A DNA stretch of 7,048 bases from JBOGXF01 sp050694275 (GTDB taxonomy: Bacteria > Actinomycetota > CADDZG01 > WHSQ01): contig JBOGXF010000005.1 of the NCBI GenBank assembly GCA_050694275.1, positions 1-7,048 on the forward strand. The letters run 5' to 3'. Under the pieces are notes generated by a model. The model ran no database searches and had not been told where the DNA came from. It worked only from the letters and a program-made list of their open reading frames with translations. Each line of letters starts with the position of its first letter. The first letter of the stretch is position 1. Both the position numbers and the translations under genes were made by a program. Positions 6,131-7,048 of this stretch are shown here, one piece after another.

Positions 6131-6971
6131 CGACGGCCCCGCTCTTTTGGCCGTAGCTACACGTGATGTCGTTTTTCGCCAAAAGACGCGGCAGTAGCAG
6201 GTCCTCGAGCCGGCTCAGGACCTGTTCGGGACGCTCGTTCATATCCTCGTACAGCTCGTAGAGCACGCCCCAGCCCAGCGTCGTGAGACGGTTGTGCCGG
6301 CGGGCATCGCGTTTCGTTCGGTTGGCGTGCCATCTCAGACTGTGACACTCCACTCCAACCTTGACCGGTGGCCACGCGAGATCGAGCCGCGCCACGAAGC
6401 CGAGATCGTCGAAGACGCGATGCTGTCTGACGGGCGGAGGTAACCGCCGGCTCTTCTTCAACATCCGGTAGAACCGGGTCTCGAAGATGCTTTCGGTCGG
6501 GACCAGGACAGGATCCCTCGACTCGATGATCTCCCGCAGCACCGCGGCGCCGCGCAGCCCCGGTCGACGGAGATCGTCGAGCCGGCCCTTCACGCGCCCG
6601 AAGGTCGTCAGGCGATGACGCAGGGCGCTTTCGAGCGCTTCCTCGACGCGCTCTGGCCCGAGAACCGAACCCAGGTCCACGAGGGTTCGTTCGACCTTAG
6701 TCAGTCGGAACGGCGTAAGGAAACGGACGTCGCATCGCATCAGCGACTGCGAGCAATGCAGTGTGACGCCAGCCGGAGTCGAGCGCTGACTTCCCTGCAA
6801 CGTGAATTCGACGAGTTCGCGATCGATGCCGTCGAGCCCCCAGTAGAGAGCTGCGGAGCGGTGGGACATGAAGGCGCGATCTCCAAGGCAGAATTGGGCC
6901 GCCAGAAGATGGCTCTGCCACGTGTCGGCGGCCACGAAAAACTCCACAACGGCGGCCATGAAAATCCCCAC
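6099..6971 (-). CDS. DUF559 / AbiEi-like endonuclease-fold protein, N-terminally truncated (probable pseudogene)
   Basis: The open frame gives 290 aa from GTG 6969-6971. From residue 18 (TWQSHLLAAQFCLGDRAFMS, then HRSAALYWGLDGI) it matches the two-domain proteins common in actinobacteria: a winged-helix AbiEi-type antitoxin part, then a Vsr-like DUF559 nuclease fold. The C-terminal part shows TESIFETRF (159-167), RLDLAWPPVKVGVECHS (195-211, with Asp197 and Glu208 as likely active-site acids), RWHANRTKRDARRHNRL (213-229) and GWGVLYELYED (233-243). The N-terminal winged helix (usually about 50 residues ending in GVYAV-like sequence) is absent. Residues 1-16 are translated from the GGCCAC repeat array and are probably not original, so the gene seems cut at about 6922 by an insertion. 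Whether a chimeric protein is still made is unknown. Function in the family is uncharacterised; toxin-antitoxin roles are inferred from the name only. Confidence 0.7.
   Translation of the reverse strand: MGIFMAAVVEFFVAADTWQSHLLAAQFCLGDRAFMSHRSAALYWGLDGIDRELVEFTLQGSQRSTPAGVTLHCSQSLMRCDVRFLTPFRLTKVERTLVDLGSVLGPERVEEALESALRHRLTTFGRVKGRLDDLRRPGLRGAAVLREIIESRDPVLVPTESIFETRFYRMLKKSRRLPPPVRQHRVFDDLGFVARLDLAWPPVKVGVECHSLRWHANRTKRDARRHNRLTTLGWGVLYELYEDMNERPEQVLSRLEDLLLPRLLAKNDITCSYGQKSGAVVSRLRIFGRR
6133..6154. terminator. Short hairpin just after mscS
   Basis: ACGGCC (6133-6138) and GGCCGT (6149-6154) form a perfect 6-bp stem with a 10-nt loop, starting 2 nt after the mscS stop. The next T-run (6171-6175) is too far to be a classic U-tract. 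It may end mscS transcription; it also lies inside the C-terminal coding tail of the convergent gene. Confidence 0.35.
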
Positions 6972-7048
6972 TGACGGCCATCAGAAATCCCCACTGACGG
7001 CCACCTGATCTCCTCGGAAATCACCGAAGCGAGCGCCCTCCTGGGCTT
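6923..7048 (+). mobile_element. Probable terminal segment of an IS21-like element
   Basis: From TGTCGGCGGCCACG (6923) rightward the sequence changes from DUF559-like coding to an array of GGCCAC/GGCCAT units at 6930, 6954, 6976 and 6999. IS21-family elements start with TG and carry multiple repeats of about 20 bp at each end; actinobacterial members often contain GGCCAC and CCCCAC motifs, as I recall. The break coincides with the loss of family homology in the truncated gene. No istA or istB sequence is visible in the last 45 nt, and the orientation of the element is unknown. Confidence 0.5.
6930..7004 (+). repeat. Four-unit degenerate tandem array, period 22-24 nt
   Basis: Units begin GGCCAC (6930), GGCCAT (6954), GGCCAT (6976) and GGCCAC (6999), spaced 24, 22 and 23 nt. 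A 19-nt block, AAATCCCCACTGACGGCCA, is repeated exactly at 6962-6980 and 6985-7003; the first unit is more diverged (AAACTCCACAACGGCGGCCA). Repeats of this kind serve as transposase-binding sites at IS21-type ends. Confidence 0.85.

Noticed and set aside
6923..7048. CRISPR array
   Set aside because: The units are degenerate, spaced 22-24 nt start to start with no room for spacers, and look like transposon-end repeats.
1..7048. tRNA, rRNA or riboswitch genes
   Set aside because: No cloverleaf, rRNA-like or known riboswitch core was recognised in the gaps on either strand, although this was by eye only.

Overview
The window looks like chromosomal DNA from a high-GC bacterium, most likely an uncultured member of the Actinomycetota. 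The grounds are strong G/C bias at third codon positions, GTG starts, a SecA with a C-terminal SEC-C zinc motif, and a secA / regulator / comF gene block. TGA and TAA both act as stops and tryptophan is read from TGG, so the genetic code looks standard.

Layout, left to right. (1) 1-126: the 3' tail of an ISL3-like transposase (2-103) and what looks like the right end of that element. (2) 139-936, plus strand: an ArsM-like SAM-dependent methyltransferase. Its frame is interrupted once, by a TGA at 766-768, exactly where homologues carry a conserved cysteine. The frame then continues in good family-like sequence to a TAA at 934-936. A two-tier stem-loop (768-810) with GU in its apical loop starts at the TGA. 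The best reading is a selenocysteine-containing methyltransferase with a bacterial SECIS element. (3) 951-5209, minus strand: comF, then a NarL/FixJ-type response regulator, then secA, transcribed right to left toward the methyltransferase. (4) 5270-6130, plus strand: a small MscS-type mechanosensitive channel, divergent from comF across a 60-nt promoter region. (5) 6099-6971, minus strand: a DUF559/AbiEi-like protein whose N-terminal winged-helix domain is missing. Its homology stops at about 6922, where a GGCCAC-type repeat array, probably the end of an IS21-like element, begins and runs toward the right edge.

The housekeeping core is SecA (protein export ATPase), ComF (phosphoribosyltransferase-like, linked to DNA uptake or processing), an orphan response regulator and MscS (osmotic safety valve). 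Both flanks carry insertion-sequence debris, so the methyltransferase and the DUF559 gene sit in rearranged, accessory DNA. The main discovery candidate is the selenocysteine methyltransferase; an ordinary stop-codon annotation would cut it to 209 or 222 residues and lose 55 C-terminal residues.
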